A stretch of 64,000 bases of DNA from Sphaerisporangium perillae (lineage in GTDB: Bacteria; Actinomycetota; Actinomycetes; Streptosporangiales; Streptosporangiaceae): assembly GCF_023276435.1 (NCBI RefSeq), contig NZ_JALLPO010000042.1, positions 1 to 64,000 on the forward strand, given 5' to 3'. How positions within the stretch are numbered: the first letter of the stretch is position 1; the number at the start of each line of letters is the position of its first letter. The notes below the pieces were generated by a model that was given only the letters and a program-made list of their open reading frames with translations, did no database searches and had not been told where the DNA came from. Of the stretch, positions 16,038-23,311 are shown piece after piece. A program made the position numbers and the translations under genes.

Positions 16038-18695
16038 TCACGATCCGGGGAGGCGGCGGACCCGCTTGTTGCTCGGGTCGTAGAGCGGCTCTGCCACGAT
16101 CTCGGCCGGGACCCAGGTGCCGTTGACGCCGATCTCGACCTGGCCGGTAGGCGCGCCGCCGTCCGCGCCCTGCTCTCCCGCCGGCAGGTAGGCGTAGGCG
16201 ATCGAGCGGTCGACCCGGTGGCCGTACCCGCCGCTGGTCACCCGGGACGCCGGGACGCCGTCGACCCGCACCGGCTCCCCGCCGAGGCAGACCTGCCTGG
16301 GGTCGGCGAGCACCAGGCAGCGCAGCGAACGCCGGGGGGCGGCCAGCGCGTCGCGGCCGATGAAGTCCTTGCCGGCCGCGACGGCGAAGCCCAGACCTGC
16401 CTCCAGGGGCGTGGTCTCGGGTGTGATGTCCAGCCCCCAGATGCGGTAGCCCTTCTCCAGGCGCAGGCAGTCCAGGGCGCGGTAGCCGGCCGGGCGCATC
16501 CCGTGCGGCGATCCAGCTTCCATGAGGACGTCCCACAAGGTCAGGCCGTATTCGGACGGGCAGTACAGTTCCCAGCCGAACTCCCCGGCGAAGGTGACCC
16601 GCTGGGCCAGCACGGGCACGTTCCCGACGCTGATCTCACGGGCCCGCATGTATCCGAACGTGAGGTCGTCGTCGCTCAGCTCGCCGAGGATGTCGAGCGC
16701 CTTCGGCCCCCACAGGCAGTAGCAGGCGTACGCCGAGGTGACGTCCCGCACGTCGAGCCCGTGACCGCGCACCCAGGCCGCGTCGTGCACGCCGAACGCC
16801 GTCCCGGTGACCATGCGGAAGCGGTCCTCGGCGAGCCGGGTGACGGTCACGTCCGCCTCGATGCCGCCGCGCTCGTTGAGCATTTGGGTGTAGATCACCG
16901 AGCCGACGGGCCGGTCGAGGTCGTTGGCGCAGAGGCGCTGGAGGCCGGCGAGCCCGGTGATGTCCAGCTTGGAGAAGGAGGTCTGGTCGAACAGCGCGGC
17001 GGTGTCGCGGGTGGCGAGGCACTCGGCCCTGATCGCGGGTGACCAGAACTTTCCGGCCCACCCAGCGGGCCGGAACGCCTCCGCCTCCTCCGGTTCCGGG
17101 GTGCCCGCGAACCCCTCCGGTGCCTGGGTGACCGCGAACCCCTCCGGTGCCTGGGTGACTGCGGACTCCTCCCACGCCGGAGCGGCCGCGAGCTTCTGTG
17201 GTGCCGGGGTGACCGCGAACCAGTTCACCCGTTCCCAGCCGGCCTTTTCGCCGAACGCGGCGCCGAGGTCGACGTGCCGTGCCCAGGCCGGGGATCGGCG
17301 CAGCGGCCGTGCGGCCGTTCGCTCCTCGCCCGGGTACACCACGTCGTAGTACTTGCTGTAGGAGTCGAGCGCCTTGGCGCGAGCCCAGCGGGAGCCGCGT
17401 GCGTGAGAGCCGAACCGGCGGATGTCCATGCCGAAGACGTCGTACTCCGGCGAGCCGTCGACGATCCATTCGGCCATGACCTTGCCGACGCCGCCGGCCG
17501 CCGCGAGTCCGTGGACGCAGAACCCGGCCGCGACCCACAGCCCGGCCACGGAGGTCTCGCCGAGCAGGAACTCCCCGTCGGGGGTGAACGCCTCCGGGCC
17601 GTGCACGACCTTGGCGAACGCCGCCGCGTCCTCCCCGCCATCGGTCATCCCGGCTGTACCGCCGCCGGTCGCCCCCGCCATACCGCCGCCGGTCGCCCCG
17701 GCCGTACCGCCGCCGGTCGCCCCAGGCGTGTCGCCGCCGGTGCCGGAACCGGCGGCCGGCCGGGGGAGGTCGCCGAGTGCGGGCAGCCGGCGCCGCGCCG
17801 ACTCCCACGATTCACGAAATTTCGGCATATTCGGCTCGAACAGCGTCCGGGGCTCCGCCAGCGGCGCGGAGACGTCCCAGACCTCCGGTGTCCGGATGTA
17901 CCCGCCGACGAGGATGCCGCCGTCCTCCTCGCGGAAGTAAACGATGTTGTCCGGGTCGCGAACGGTGGGCGTCGACGCCGGCACGCCGAACGGCCGGGTC
18001 ACGACGTACTGGTGCTTGATCGGCACGATCGGGATGTCGGCCCCGGCCAGCCGCCCGACCTTCCCTGCCGCCGCGCCCGCCGCGTTCACGACGGTTTCGG
18101 TCCTGATGACCTGCTCACCGGCCCGCACCGCGCGCACCCGGCCGTCCTGGACGTCCAGCCCGGTCACCGTGACGCCGGTCACGATGCGCACGCCGAGCTT
18201 CTCGGCTCCGGCCGCGAGGGCCCGGGCGAGGCTCGCCGGGTCCAGCCAGCCGTCCCCGGGCAGCCACAGGGCGGCGCGCACGTCGCCGACCTCCATCAGC
18301 GGCAGCATGGCCTGGGCCCGCTCCGCCGAGACGATCTCCATGTCGAGCCCGTAGGTCTCGGCGGCGCCCGCTTGGCGCAGCAGTTCCTCGTGCCGTTCGG
18401 CTGTGGTGGCCAGGCGCAGGCCGCCCACGCCGTGCCAGCCGGGATCGAGCCCGGTCAGCTCGCGGAGCTCGGGGTACAGCCCGGCCGAGTACATGATCAT
18501 GCGGGTCTGGGTGACCGTGGACCTGAGCTGGCCGACGAATCCGGCCGAATGCCAGGTGGTGCCTTCCGTCAGGCCGTGCTGTTCGAGCAGGATGACATCG
18601 GTCCAGCCGAGCCGTGCCAGGTGGTAGGCGACACTGCACCCGGCGACGCCGCCGCCGATGACGACGGCCTGCGCCTCGGCGGGAAGTTTCACCAT
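16038..18695 (-). CDS. FAD-dependent oxidoreductase / GcvT fusion (dimethylglycine or sarcosine dehydrogenase-like)
   Basis: An 885-residue two-part enzyme. The N-terminal half is a DAO-type FAD oxidoreductase with the dinucleotide motif VVIGGGVAGCSVAYHLARLG near residue 11 and the flavin-attachment-like segment EGTTWHSAGFVGQL. The C-terminal half is a GcvT/aminomethyltransferase domain (SKLDITG, then CLRLEKGYRIWGLDITPETTP). Such fusions oxidise N-methyl groups and pass the one-carbon unit to tetrahydrofolate. Two low-complexity insertions break the usual sequence: Gly/Thr/Ala repeats encoded at 17651-17746 and a VTQAPEGFA repeat encoded near 17107-17160. ATG 18695 with GGGGG upstream is chosen. 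The divergent kinase-permease pair suggests a methylated amine such as choline, betaine or a derivative. Confidence 0.88.
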   Translation of the reverse strand: MVKLPAEAQAVVIGGGVAGCSVAYHLARLGWTDVILLEQHGLTEGTTWHSAGFVGQLRSTVTQTRMIMYSAGLYPELRELTGLDPGWHGVGGLRLATTAERHEELLRQAGAAETYGLDMEIVSAERAQAMLPLMEVGDVRAALWLPGDGWLDPASLARALAAGAEKLGVRIVTGVTVTGLDVQDGRVRAVRAGEQVIRTETVVNAAGAAAGKVGRLAGADIPIVPIKHQYVVTRPFGVPASTPTVRDPDNIVYFREEDGGILVGGYIRTPEVWDVSAPLAEPRTLFEPNMPKFRESWESARRRLPALGDLPRPAAGSGTGGDTPGATGGGTAGATGGGMAGATGGGTAGMTDGGEDAAAFAKVVHGPEAFTPDGEFLLGETSVAGLWVAAGFCVHGLAAAGGVGKVMAEWIVDGSPEYDVFGMDIRRFGSHARGSRWARAKALDSYSKYYDVVYPGEERTAARPLRRSPAWARHVDLGAAFGEKAGWERVNWFAVTPAPQKLAAAPAWEESAVTQAPEGFAVTQAPEGFAGTPEPEEAEAFRPAGWAGKFWSPAIRAECLATRDTAALFDQTSFSKLDITGLAGLQRLCANDLDRPVGSVIYTQMLNERGGIEADVTVTRLAEDRFRMVTGTAFGVHDAAWVRGHGLDVRDVTSAYACYCLWGPKALDILGELSDDDLTFGYMRAREISVGNVPVLAQRVTFAGEFGWELYCPSEYGLTLWDVLMEAGSPHGMRPAGYRALDCLRLEKGYRIWGLDITPETTPLEAGLGFAVAAGKDFIGRDALAAPRRSLRCLVLADPRQVCLGGEPVRVDGVPASRVTSGGYGHRVDRSIAYAYLPAGEQGADGGAPTGQVEIGVNGTWVPAEIVAEPLYDPSNKRVRRLPGS
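17107..17160 (-). repeat. 27-bp in-frame tandem repeat in the FAD/GcvT gene
   Basis: Two near-perfect 27-bp units start at 17107 and 17134 (each GCGAACCCCTCCGGTGCC...), with a diverged third. They encode the nonapeptide VTQAPEGFA in the linker between the FAD and GcvT domains. Confidence 0.85.
17651..17746 (-). repeat. 24-bp in-frame tandem repeat in the FAD/GcvT gene
   Basis: Four units of 24 bp start at 17651, 17675, 17699 and 17723, sharing the core CCGCCGGTCGCCC. They encode Gly/Ala/Thr octapeptides (GATGGGTA-like) inside the FAD domain, in a position likely to be a surface loop. Confidence 0.88.
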
Positions 18696-18736
18696 CGGTA
18701 CCCCCGTGTAACAACCGGCCCACAGAATCGGATCAA

Positions 18737-18754
18737 TGGTCTGAAGGTAGACCA
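18737..18754. promoter_or_regulatory. inverted repeat operator in the divergent FAD/GcvT-kinase promoter
   Basis: Arms TGGTCT and AGACCA are perfect complements around GAAGGT. The 18-bp element fills the middle of a 71-bp divergent promoter region and ends just before the AAGGAGG of the kinase gene. The TGGTC/GACCA half sites resemble those bound by FadR-type GntR regulators. The regulator itself is not in this window's neighbourhood. Confidence 0.6.
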
Positions 18755-18766
18755 AAGGAGGCCCGC

Positions 18767-19744
18767 GTGCCAGACCTTGGCTCGGCGCTCGAACTCGTCA
18801 CGGCCTGGGCGGGCCGGCCCGTCACCCATACCCAGATCAAGGGCGGGTTGAGCCACCGCATCGTCCGGGTCGACACCGAGGCGGGAGATCGCTGGCTGCT
18901 GCGCATCCTCGACCCGCGCGTCTCCGCCGCCGGTCTCGGCATCCCGCTGGACATGGAGATCGTCAACACGGTCAGGGCCGCCCAGGCGGGGGTCGGCGCG
19001 GACGTGCTGCTGCGCCTCCCGGGCGCGGTCCTGCTGGAGTACATCGACGGCGTCACGCTCGACGCCGCGGCCGTCCGCGATCCGGCGATGACGGACGGCA
19101 TCGCCCAGGCCTGCCGGCGCCTGCACGCCGGGCCGCGCTTCGCCACCGACTTCTCGATCTTCCGCAAGCTCGACGAGCTGCTCGCGCTGTGCCACGCCCA
19201 CGGCCTGCGGATTCCCGACGGGTACGAGGACCGGCTGCCCACCGTCGCCGAGATCGAGGCGGCGATGGACGTACGGCGGCCGCCGACCGTCCCGTGCCAC
19301 AACGACCTGCTGCCGGAGAACTTCATCTTCGACGGCTCGGCGGTCCGCATCGTGGACTACCAGCTGTCCGGAAACAACGATCCGGCCTTCGAGCTGGGCG
19401 ACATCGCGGCCGAGGCCGATTACGACCCCGAAATGGTCAGACGGTTGACGCGGGCCTACTTCGGGGACGAGGATCCCGCGGCAAGGGTTCAGCTTTATCT
19501 GATCATGTCCAACTTCACCTGGACGTTGTGGTTCAGCGTCCATCACGGTCTGCTCACCGAGCAGGCCGCGGCGGCCGACTTCGACTACGAGGCCGAGGGG
19601 GCCGACAAGTTCGCCCAGGCCGTACGCGATCTCGACGATCCCGGATTCGGCCTGATCATCGACGACGTCCGAGGCCGGCGACGCCCGGCCGGAGGCGCAC
19701 CACCCCTACCCACTCCCACGGCACCCCCACCTCTGGCACCCTGA
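18767..19744 (+). CDS. choline/aminoglycoside-kinase-fold phosphotransferase
   Basis: A 325-residue small-molecule kinase. The catalytic-loop motif CHNDLLPENF (HxDxxxxN form) is near residue 183 and the Mg-binding segment IVDYQLSGNNDPAFELGD follows, both characteristic of the choline/ethanolamine kinase branch of the APH fold. GTG 18767 has AAGGAGG five bases upstream. The C-terminal 30 residues are Pro/Ala-rich and look like a dispensable tail. It is divergent from the FAD/GcvT gene and 76 bp ahead of an APC permease, so phosphorylation of an imported amino alcohol is a plausible role, inferred from context. Confidence 0.85.
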   Translation: MPDLGSALELVTAWAGRPVTHTQIKGGLSHRIVRVDTEAGDRWLLRILDPRVSAAGLGIPLDMEIVNTVRAAQAGVGADVLLRLPGAVLLEYIDGVTLDAAAVRDPAMTDGIAQACRRLHAGPRFATDFSIFRKLDELLALCHAHGLRIPDGYEDRLPTVAEIEAAMDVRRPPTVPCHNDLLPENFIFDGSAVRIVDYQLSGNNDPAFELGDIAAEADYDPEMVRRLTRAYFGDEDPAARVQLYLIMSNFTWTLWFSVHHGLLTEQAAAADFDYEAEGADKFAQAVRDLDDPGFGLIIDDVRGRRRPAGGAPPLPTPTAPPPLAP

Positions 19745-19820
19745 CGGGTTCCCCGCGACACCCCCCACCTGGCCCGTAGCACCGCACCACCGCATCACCC
19801 GCGCCACGCAAGGAGGCCTG

Positions 19821-21371
19821 ATGGCCCAGCCCCAGATCGACGACGACGCCGAGCGCCTGGCCGAACTCGGATACAAGCAAGAACTCTCGCGAACCTGGAG
19901 CGGCTTCTCCAACTTCGCGATCTCCTTCTCGATCATCTCCATCCTGGCCGGCTGCTTCACGACGTTCGGCCAGGCATGGAACAACGGCGGGCCGATCGCC
20001 ATCTCCATCGGCTGGCCGCTGATCTCGGTGTTCATCCTCATCATCGGCTTTTGCATGTCGGAGCTGGTCTCGGCCTACCCGACGGCGGGCGGCATCTACT
20101 GGTGGGCCGCCAAGCTGGGCCGGCCGATCCACGGCTGGTTCACCGGCTGGCTGAACCTGATCGGGCTCATCGCCGTCACCGCGTCGGTGGACTACGGCTG
20201 CGCGACGTTCCTCAACATCACCATCGGCCGGTTCAGCGACAGCTGGGCGAGCGGCGACCCGCTGCGCCAGACGTTCCTGCTGTTCGCGGTGGTGCTGGTG
20301 TTGCACGCGCTGATCAACATCTTCAGCCACCGCCTGATCTCGGTGCTGCAGAACATCTCGGTGTGGTGGCACGTGTTCGGCGCGGCCGTGGTCGTGCTCA
20401 TCCTCATCTTCGGCCCGTCCAAGCACCAGAACGTGGGCTTCCTGTTCGAGCAGTTCAACAACTCGGGCTTCGGATCCGGCAACTCGGGGGCGACGTTCTG
20501 GCTGTACGTGCTCCCGCTGGGCTTCCTGCTCACCCAGTACACGATCACCGGCTTCGACGCCTGTGCCCACGTCTCGGAGGAGACGCACGGCGCGGCCATG
20601 AGCGCGGCGAAGGGGCTGTGGAAGTCGATCTTCTACTCGGCCATCGGCGGCTGGATCCTGCTGCTCGCCTTCCTGTTCGCCGCCACCGATGTGGACGCCG
20701 TCAACAAGGAGGCCGGCTTCGTCGGCGCGATCTTCACCTCGTCGCTGACCCCGAGCCTCGCCACGGTGATCTTCGGCATCTCGACGATCGGGCAGTTCTT
20801 CTGCGGCATGAGCTGCGTGACGTCGATGTCCCGGATGACCTACGCGTTCTCCCGTGACGGCGCCATCCCCGGCTGGCGGCTGTGGTCGCGCGTCGACCGC
20901 AACAGGACGCCGGTCAACGCGATCATCGCCGGCTGCATCGTCGCCCTTCTGATCACGGTCCCCGCCCTGTACGCGCCCGAGGGCACCACTACCCCCGTGG
21001 CGTTCCTGGCCGTGGTCTCGATCGCGGTGATCGGGCTCTACCTGGCCTTCCTCATCCCGATCTGGCTCCGCCTGCGCATGGGCGACGGCTTCAAGCCCGG
21101 GCCGTGGACGCTGGGCCGCAAGTACAAGGTGTTCGGCTGGATCGCGGTGATCGAGATCGCCATCATCTCGATCTACTTCATCCTGCCGATCAGCCCCGCC
21201 GGTGTGCCCGGCGCGGCGGACTTCACCTGGACCTCGGTGAACTACGCGCCGATCGCGGTCGGAGCCGTCCTGCTCGGCATCGCCCTGTGGTGGGCGTTGT
21301 CGGCCCGGCACTGGTTCACCGGCCCTCGCCGCAACATCGACGAGGTGCCGCTGGACGAGCCGGTCGCCTGA
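19821..21371 (+). CDS. APC-superfamily amino acid/amine permease
   Basis: A 516-residue membrane transporter with about 12 predicted helices and cytosolic ends. The N-terminal sequence up to SRTWSGFSNFAISFSIISIL and the segment SAYPTAGGIYWWAAKLGRP are typical of the APC amino-acid/choline transporter branch. AAGGAGG lies six bases upstream of the ATG. It follows the kinase on the same strand and is closed by a strong terminator, so kinase and permease form a two-gene unit for uptake and modification of a small nitrogenous compound. Confidence 0.9.
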   Translation: MAQPQIDDDAERLAELGYKQELSRTWSGFSNFAISFSIISILAGCFTTFGQAWNNGGPIAISIGWPLISVFILIIGFCMSELVSAYPTAGGIYWWAAKLGRPIHGWFTGWLNLIGLIAVTASVDYGCATFLNITIGRFSDSWASGDPLRQTFLLFAVVLVLHALINIFSHRLISVLQNISVWWHVFGAAVVVLILIFGPSKHQNVGFLFEQFNNSGFGSGNSGATFWLYVLPLGFLLTQYTITGFDACAHVSEETHGAAMSAAKGLWKSIFYSAIGGWILLLAFLFAATDVDAVNKEAGFVGAIFTSSLTPSLATVIFGISTIGQFFCGMSCVTSMSRMTYAFSRDGAIPGWRLWSRVDRNRTPVNAIIAGCIVALLITVPALYAPEGTTTPVAFLAVVSIAVIGLYLAFLIPIWLRLRMGDGFKPGPWTLGRKYKVFGWIAVIEIAIISIYFILPISPAGVPGAADFTWTSVNYAPIAVGAVLLGIALWWALSARHWFTGPRRNIDEVPLDEPVA

Positions 21372-21381
21372 CCTGCCCGCT

Positions 21382-21412
21382 CCGCCTGGGCGTCCGTACG
21401 ACGCCCAGGCGG
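21382..21412. terminator. bidirectional terminator between permease and lipB
   Basis: Arms CCGCCTGGGCGTC and GACGCCCAGGCGG form a perfect 13-bp stem with a 5-nt loop. It begins 10 bp after the permease stop and ends 20 bp from the lipB stop, serving both convergent genes. Confidence 0.85.
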
Positions 21413-21432
21413 GGAGGCTCGCGGCCGCGCCT

Positions 21433-22107
21433 TCAGGAGGCGGAGGACGCCTCGAAGGCCTCGGCGACCACCCTGCGGACGTGCTCGGAGACCAGCGGCT
21501 CGGGCAGCTCGCGCGCGAGCGAGGTCATGTCCACGTCGGGCATGCCGCACGGTACTGCGTAGTGCCACGGATCGAGGTCACCGTCGACGTTGAGCGCGAA
21601 GCCGTGACTGGTGACGCCCCGGCCGGCGCGCATGCCGATCGAGACTATCTTCCGGCCGGTCTCGCGGGTCCAGACGCCGGTGAGCAGCTCCGACCCGGGC
21701 GGGGTCTCACGACGCTCCGCCGGGAGGCCGAGCTTCTCCAGCGCCTCGACCAGCCGCAGCTCCACCTCACGGACGTAGTCGACGACGCCCTCGTCCGGGC
21801 GGAGCTTGACGATCAGATAGCCCACGAGCTGCCCCGGCCCGTGGTAGGTCAGCTGGCCGCCGCGGCCCGTGGGGATGACCGGGATGCCGTGTGAGGGGTC
21901 GGGCAGGTGCTCGGCCGCGGTCCGCTTCCCGACGGTGAACACCTGCGGGTGGCTGAGCAGCCACAGCGTGTCCGGAATCTCATCGCCCTGCCGCGCGGCG
22001 ACCAGCTCGGTCATGCGGTCCATGGCCTGCTCGTAGTCGACCAGATCGTCCTGGACCAAGGCGAGTGGCCGCGCACGTACGATTCGTTCGCTCACGCGTC
22101 CGAGCAT
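21433..22107 (-). CDS. lipB: octanoyltransferase LipB
   Basis: A 224-residue cytoplasmic enzyme that transfers octanoyl groups from acyl carrier protein to lipoyl domains. The family signatures RGGQLTYHGPGQLVGY (residues 82-97), the catalytic Lys in GRKIVSIGMR and the catalytic Cys in AVPCGMPDVDMTSL are all present. ATG 22107 directly abuts an inverted repeat and has no ribosome binding site; GTG 22095 (VSERIV) is a possible alternative start. No lipA is in the window. Confidence 0.95.
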   Translation of the reverse strand: MLGRVSERIVRARPLALVQDDLVDYEQAMDRMTELVAARQGDEIPDTLWLLSHPQVFTVGKRTAAEHLPDPSHGIPVIPTGRGGQLTYHGPGQLVGYLIVKLRPDEGVVDYVREVELRLVEALEKLGLPAERRETPPGSELLTGVWTRETGRKIVSIGMRAGRGVTSHGFALNVDGDLDPWHYAVPCGMPDVDMTSLARELPEPLVSEHVRRVVAEAFEASSAS

Positions 22108-22126
22108 ACGTCCTACGAAAGGACGT
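22108..22126. promoter_or_regulatory. inverted repeat abutting the lipB start
   Basis: Arms ACGTCCT and AGGACGT surround ACGAA. The element is immediately upstream of the lipB ATG, so it may be an operator over the transcription start of a leaderless or short-leader mRNA, or a hairpin affecting initiation. Confidence 0.45.
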
Positions 22127-22195
22127 CATCCTGCCCTGTCCCGCGGCCCGTCAACCCCTCACCCGCCGCCCGTCACCTGCCGTCTGGGGCCGCCG

Positions 22196-22393
22196 TCACC
22201 ACTGGCCGTGGGCCGAGCGTGCCGGAGCCTTCGGGATGAAGGCCCACATGATCAGGTAGATGATGAACTGCGGTCCCGGCAGGACGCAGGACAGGACGAA
22301 CAGCAGGCGCACCATGGTGGGCGCCCAGCCCCACTTCTCCGCGATGCCGCCACAGACACCCGCGATCATCTTGTGCTCTCTTGACCGGTACAT
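22196..22393 (-). CDS. PspC-domain small membrane protein
   Basis: A 65-residue protein consisting of a single PspC domain. It starts MYRSREHKMIAGVCGGIAEKWG and continues with one hydrophobic hairpin-like membrane region (LLFVLSCVLPGPQFIIYLIMWAFIP). The VCGGIAE motif is diagnostic. GGGGGGAG lies upstream of the ATG. PspC proteins act in membrane-stress responses. Nothing else of the phage-shock system is adjacent. Confidence 0.9.
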   Translation of the reverse strand: MYRSREHKMIAGVCGGIAEKWGWAPTMVRLLFVLSCVLPGPQFIIYLIMWAFIPKAPARSAHGQW

Positions 22394-22543
22394 GATGACT
22401 CCCCCCGTGTCGATTCATTCTGTTCAACGATCGTTTCCCCTGCCCCGTTCCTGGAAGGTCATTCGTCTTCTCCGCGCCAAGCGCGCGCGTTGAACGACCG
22501 GGGAAAGCCTTAGGGTGGCAATCCCCTGACTATGGAGTGCAAC

Positions 22544-23122
22544 GTGGACCTCCCGACCTTGCAGGCCCAGCGCCGCCTGCTCGTCCGCCAGAAGATCACC
22601 ATGATGGTGAACCGCTACGTGGTCCACATAGAACTGCCCGACGGCTCGGAAGGGCCGATGGTCGCCTTCGCCGAGCAGAAGCGCATGGCGTTCAAGGAGC
22701 AGGTCACGCTTTACACCGACGAGTCACGCCAGTACGTGCTCGCGGGCTTCAAGGCCCGCAAGGTGCTCGACCTTGGCAGCGGGTACGACGTCCTGGACCA
22801 CGCCGGCCAGCCGATCGGCTACTTCCGCAAGGAGTTCGGCGCGTCGCTGATCCGTTCCACGTGGCACTTCCAGCAGCCCGGCCTGCCGACCTTCACCGGC
22901 CAGGAGCGCAACGTGCTGGTGAGCATCCTGCGCCGGTTCGTCGACTCGCTGTCGTGGCTGCCCTACCACTTCGACTTCGGGGCGGGCGCGCAGATCGCGT
23001 TCTCGGTCGACCGCAAGTTCGGCCTGCGCGACCGGTACATCGTCGACATCCAGGACCCGCGGGTCGACCGGCGGCTGATCATCGCGATGGCTGTCGCCCT
23101 CGACGCCCTCCAGGCACGCTGA
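22544..23122 (+). CDS. scramblase/LURP-one-related (tubby-like fold) protein
   Basis: A 192-residue protein resembling the LURP-one-related/phospholipid-scramblase-like family, a tubby-type beta barrel around a helix. Supporting segments are VTLYTDESRQYVLAGFKARK and YDVLDHAGQPIGYFRKEFG. GTG 22544 is preferred because GGAG lies six bases upstream; the ATG at 22532 has none. Biochemical role is unknown in bacteria; membrane association is a family-level guess. Confidence 0.75.
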   Translation: MDLPTLQAQRRLLVRQKITMMVNRYVVHIELPDGSEGPMVAFAEQKRMAFKEQVTLYTDESRQYVLAGFKARKVLDLGSGYDVLDHAGQPIGYFRKEFGASLIRSTWHFQQPGLPTFTGQERNVLVSILRRFVDSLSWLPYHFDFGAGAQIAFSVDRKFGLRDRYIVDIQDPRVDRRLIIAMAVALDALQAR

Positions 23123-23249
23123 GGCCTAGCAGCGCCCAGGCCGTCCATCCCAGGATCAGCACGGCCCAGTACGAGATCAGGAGGTAGATCGCCACCACGG
23201 CCGCCGCGGCCACCGCCGTCATCCCTGCGCTGACGAAGGTCGCGGCCAT
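23079..23249 (-). CDS. small membrane protein, unknown function
   Basis: A 56-residue frame beginning MAATFVSAGMTAVAAAAVV. It contains one or two hydrophobic segments (AVAAAAVVAIYLLISYWAVLIL, LGWTAWALLGLSV) and a basic C terminus. GGAGG lies five bases before the ATG. It overlaps the 3' end of the scramblase-like gene by 44 bp on the opposite strand and runs towards it. The hydrophobicity and good start site support a real gene, but the length is short and no family is recognised. Confidence 0.5.
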   Translation of the reverse strand: MAATFVSAGMTAVAAAAVVAIYLLISYWAVLILGWTAWALLGLSVPGGRRGRQPSR

Positions 23250-23311
23250 GCCGACCTCCGGCGAGGGCTCCCGCGCGGCCGCCGCGCGGTCTCCACGATC
23301 GAGGAGATTAG

